Shown here: one piece after another, positions 61,560 to 64,000 of the stretch
How positions within the stretch are numbered: position 1 is the stretch's first letter
Layout: the number at the start of each line of letters is the position of its first letter
From: Bacteroidales bacterium
Lineage (GTDB): Bacteria; Bacteroidota; Bacteroidia; Bacteroidales; UBA10428
Direction: 5' to 3'
Length of the DNA stretch: 64,000 nucleotides
Assembly: GCA_035299085.1 (NCBI GenBank)
Contig: DATGXG010000048.1
Location: 62,001-126,000, forward strand
The notes under the pieces: model-generated
Told to the model about the DNA's origin: nothing
Databases searched by the model: none
Seen by the model: only the letters and a program-made list of their open reading frames with translations
Program-made: the position numbers and the translations under genes

Positions 61560-62252
61560 TTATTTAGTCAGACTTTTAATTGGAGTCAGGAATATTTTCC
61601 TGAACTCCACTTCAGATCCTTCTGCCTGGATAGCAATTTGTCCCTTTTCTGCAGTACAGTTATAACCATAATTGACCGGGTCGCCGTTTACCCAGACCTT
61701 GATCTCCTTTCTAAAACATTCGATCACCATGGTATTCCATTCTCCGACAGGTTTTTCGGAATTATCGGTGAGGTTTTTAATATTCCTTAATTTGTCCTCG
61801 GTGCCTCCCCAGTTTTCTTTGGGACCGCGCCGTGCTTCCATATCGGGTGTGGTAATGTCTTCAATAATACACCAGAAATCTCCGGCATTCTGGTGTTCCA
61901 TCTGGACTTCAATCGAAGCAGGAAACATCTTATACAAGGCTCGCGGGGTGGATGCATGTACAAGGACACCGCAGTTACCGGGTGCAGCAGCAAACCTGTA
62001 TTCAACCTCAAGACGGTAGTTCGAATACACGGAGTCGGTGAGGAGATGTCCCCCGGGTGTACCTAAGCTTACAAGCATCCCGTTTCTGACAATAAAAGGC
62101 ACGGTTGTATCCGGATTGCTATCCAGTGCAGGTACGTCTATGTGCCAACCGGAAAGGTCTTTACCGTTAAAGAGATTTTTGCCTGTGTCAGTATTTTTGC
62201 AGGAAAGGAATAGTGGTAATACGATCAGCAATAGAAACCAAAATGCTTTCAT
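61560..62252 (-). CDS. DUF1080 lipoprotein (3-keto-glycoside hydrolase-like)
   Basis: 230 residues from the ATG at 62252 (MKAFWFLLLIVLPLFLSC, lipobox), chosen over an upstream in-frame start that overlaps the VOC gene. A single DUF1080 jelly roll: NLFNGKDLSGWHIDVP, FIVRNGMLVSLGTPGGHLLTD, YRLEVEYRFAAAPGNCGVLVHAS, SIEVQMEHQNAGDFWC, WGGTEDKLRNIKNLTDNSEK, VIECFRKEIKVWVNGDPVNYG and VEFRKIFLTPI. Its short length lacks the extra N-terminal domain of the homologue at 31541. Probably cleaves 3-keto-glycosides in the periplasm, matching the deglycosidase-like genes upstream. Minus strand, downstream of the VOC gene. Confidence 0.9.
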   Translation of the reverse strand: MKAFWFLLLIVLPLFLSCKNTDTGKNLFNGKDLSGWHIDVPALDSNPDTTVPFIVRNGMLVSLGTPGGHLLTDSVYSNYRLEVEYRFAAAPGNCGVLVHASTPRALYKMFPASIEVQMEHQNAGDFWCIIEDITTPDMEARRGPKENWGGTEDKLRNIKNLTDNSEKPVGEWNTMVIECFRKEIKVWVNGDPVNYGYNCTAEKGQIAIQAEGSEVEFRKIFLTPIKSLTK

Positions 62253-62296
62253 GTTATGATTGTTTGACTGTGAAGTTAACAAAAGGAATTGGCAGG

Positions 62297-62740
62297 TCAA
62301 AGGGGTTCAGCGAACCCGATGAGAATTCCTTCAGGTCCCCGGATGTAGCAGAGCCTGTAAGTATTCTCGTATTGAACTACCTCACCCACCAACTCTGCAC
62401 CATGTTTCCGGAGACGGCTCAACACATCATCAATGTCGGACACCGCGAACATAACCCGGAGATAGCCCAGCGCATTAACAGGAGCATTCCTGTGGTCGCC
62501 GATAACAGGAGGATTGATAAAACGGGAGAGTTCAAGCCGGCTGTGCCCGTCAGGTGTGACCATCATGGCAATCTCGACGCACTGTTGTTTGATTCCGGTG
62601 ACCTTCCCGGCCCATTCTCCTTCAATAACCATGCGTCCTTCGAGTAACATACCCAGTTCGGTAAAAAAGGACACAGCTTTATCGAGGGATTCAACCACGA
62701 TGCCTGTATTGTCCATTCGAAGGAGTTTACTTTCTGTCAC
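62297..62740 (-). CDS. VOC-superfamily protein
   Basis: 147 residues with two VOC halves: NTGIVVESLDKAVSFFTELGML, IKQQCVEIAMMVTPDGHSRLELSRF (metal-ligand Glu/His candidates), and GYLRVMFAVSDIDDVLSRLRK, then QYENTYRLCYIRGPEGILIGFAEPL. It is a glyoxalase/dioxygenase-type fold of unknown substrate. The start may be ATG 62740 or 62716 (MDNTGIVVES). It lies 44 bp before the DUF1080 gene on the same strand, downstream of the C-deglycosidase-like genes with a 163-bp gap. Confidence 0.88.
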   Translation of the reverse strand: MTESKLLRMDNTGIVVESLDKAVSFFTELGMLLEGRMVIEGEWAGKVTGIKQQCVEIAMMVTPDGHSRLELSRFINPPVIGDHRNAPVNALGYLRVMFAVSDIDDVLSRLRKHGAELVGEVVQYENTYRLCYIRGPEGILIGFAEPL

Positions 62741-62903
62741 TATCTTATCTTTTATGAAAGATAAAACATCAATGACATCAAAAAGGTTGTTTATACCTGC
62801 TTTTCTAGTCCCGTTGCTTAACAGTTATAGGTTGAAACTTACTATCCTGAGAGCCAACTGAAAGTTCGCCGATGATTGCCCTGATTTGCAGCGAGTAGTT
62901 CAT

Positions 62904-63311
62904 TCACCTCACCAGGGTCATTGTGCGTTTATAGGGTTTTTCTCCAAAGCCGAGATCTGCCCTTGGAGGTAAATAAGAAGTACTAAAGATGATCTGTACC
63001 TCCACATCATGTATTCCCAGTTGCAAACCTCCCGGTTTTTTCACCTGCAGGATGGCTGTATTCAGACTGCTCCATTGCACATCGGGATAATCCGCGAAAC
63101 TATCCTGGGCATATTGTTTTCCGTCAATCAGCCATGTAATCTGATCGCCTTCAAATTTTTCACCGTCAACGATAACCGTTGTAGGCCTGAGTTGGGGAAG
63201 CCACACACCCCTATAGTAGGTTAACCTTATAGGTACCTGGAAACCGCTGATGGTATTGCTCTCTTTTATATTGCGGAATCCCCTGGCTTGTATATTCGGA
63301 TATTCTAACAT
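62904..63311 (-). CDS. C-glycoside deglycosidase beta subunit-like protein (DUF6379)
   Basis: 135 residues. It matches the small beta-sandwich subunit of C-glycoside deglycosidases (DgpC/CarC-like): RGFRNIKESNTISGFQVPIRLTYYRGVWLPQLRPTTVIVDGE, ITWLIDGKQYAQD, NTAILQVKKPGGLQLGIHDVEVQI and ending YKRTMTLVR. In known systems it pairs with a TIM-barrel alpha subunit to cleave C-C or O-glycosidic bonds of 3-keto-glycosides. The alpha-like gene lies 37 bp upstream, but carries a premature stop (see below). No signal peptide; cytoplasmic. Confidence 0.85.
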   Translation of the reverse strand: MLEYPNIQARGFRNIKESNTISGFQVPIRLTYYRGVWLPQLRPTTVIVDGEKFEGDQITWLIDGKQYAQDSFADYPDVQWSSLNTAILQVKKPGGLQLGIHDVEVQIIFSTSYLPPRADLGFGEKPYKRTMTLVR

Positions 63312-63348
63312 TTCTTTTAATTTTTAAGTTAAATTCTGAATTTTGAAC

Positions 63349-64000
63349 CTATACCTCACCCAGCAGCCGCTTCATCATGACATGCTGCCTGCGTACCTGG
63401 TCAGAAGCATGATCAGGGATACTGCCTGTTCCCCCTTCATAGTCCTCAAACTCACTTAGAAGATACCCTTCCCATTTTTGGTCAACCAGAATTTTAATGA
63501 TTTCGTCATAAGGAATATTTTCTTCAGTCAGGTCGTCCTTCATATGACTGAATTTGGCGTGGCAGCAATAGGTGTATTTAAGATACGGTATCATTTCTTC
63601 AGGTGTGCTTGGAGTGAACTTCATACCTGGAATTGCCATCGGTTTTTTATTAAACACACTGAAATCAATATTAATACCGAAATTCCTGGTACCTGTTTTC
63701 TCAATGAAGTTAATATAATCATCTACCATTTTAGATTTCAGGGCAGTCGGTACATGTATTTCGGGACACATTCTGAAATCATATTCCTCAGCAACGGGTA
63801 ATGCCATTTTAATGAACTCCTGCCAATTTTCAACCGGTTAAAGGGTTTCATCAATCACTCCCAGTTTGGTACGGCCAACTTTGAATCCCAGGCGGTGAGC
63901 CAATTTTATGTCACGAACAAGCATATCAAACGATTCCTGGGTAGAGAGCAGTCGGCCGGGTTGACGGCGGGAGTCTACCCAGTGACCGTATTCAGCAGGC
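63349..64000 (-). pseudogene. C-glycoside deglycosidase alpha subunit-like TIM barrel, interrupted by an in-frame TAA (5' end off window)
   Basis: Codes a sugar phosphate isomerase/epimerase-like (AP endonuclease 2 fold) alpha subunit. Reading in from the window edge (codons from 63999 down): PAEYGHWVDSRRQPGRLLST, QESFDMLVRDIKLAHRLGFKV, GRTKLGVIDETL, then TAA (63838-63840). The same frame then continues PVENWQEFIKMALPVAEEYD, FRMCPEIHVPTALKSKMVDD and so on to a normal end at 63349. Both sides are typical of the family, with no frame change, so a single-base change to TAA in a codon such as GAA or CAA is the simplest explanation. The downstream half alone (first ATG 63807) lacks the barrel's N-terminus. 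Could be a true pseudogene, an assembly error or, less likely, stop readthrough. Confidence 0.75.

Overview
The window looks like a chromosomal segment of an anaerobic or facultatively anaerobic Bacteroidota (Bacteroidales/Marinilabiliales-like) bacterium. Markers of that phylum include a fused FeoA-FeoB iron transporter, a PUR/DUF3276 protein, a DUF5606 protein, a TonB-type lipoprotein, a TPR-membrane-LuxR regulator, a giant subtilase with a type IX secretion sorting domain, and several TAnnTTTG promoter boxes. DNA is moderately AT-rich throughout. I see no rRNA, tRNA, integrase, transposase or CRISPR array.

Left part (1-23 kb). A Tat-exported TIM-barrel protein cut by the window edge is followed by the feoAB iron-uptake operon with its tiny Cys-rich partner. 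A housekeeping run comes next: nusB, yajC, a YbbR/CdaR-like protein, coaE, a TerB-DnaJ protein and a DUF5606 protein. A DUF5916 outer-membrane protein, an F420-type NADP oxidoreductase, a secreted SNase and a UvrD-like helicase follow. An overlapping minus-strand trio (FISUMP lipoprotein, FG-GAP propeller, CuA-like cupredoxin fused to a NosR/NapH-type polyferredoxin) looks like an uncharacterised envelope redox module.

Middle part (23-35 kb). Most notable is a compact minus-strand operon: radical-SAM activase, YbiW-type glycyl radical enzyme, ROK sugar kinase and DeoR regulator, with a GH32 fructanase gene just beyond. It is preceded by a candidate operator of three TTTC motifs spaced exactly 22 bp apart. 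I read it as a PTS-independent version of radical-mediated anhydro-sugar breakdown: the kinase makes the sugar phosphate, the radical enzyme opens it and the DeoR protein senses it. Then come a protein with three tandem HTH_17 domains, a DUF1080 3-keto-glycoside hydrolase-like protein, a GNAT enzyme and a sigma-54-type two-component system.

Right part (36-64 kb). The two-component genes are divergent from a MacB-like ABC transporter with two paralogous permeases. Next are a HipA-like kinase/DUF3037 pair with an SDR gene, an MFS exporter, a Cys-rich copper-storage-like protein, a GH-A clan glycosidase, a TPR-LuxR regulator and a 2483-residue subtilase. A lipid-like cluster follows (double GNAT, alpha/beta hydrolase, BtaA-like DUF3419). 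The end holds another DUF1080 lipoprotein, a VOC protein and a C-glycoside deglycosidase-like subunit pair whose alpha subunit carries an in-frame stop.

Intergenic DNA is rich in repeats: four full copies of a ~200 bp palindrome with CGTCATTGCGAG ends, a fifth whose core is replaced by a CACAGAG palindrome, and several heptanucleotide tandem arrays with a different unit at each site.
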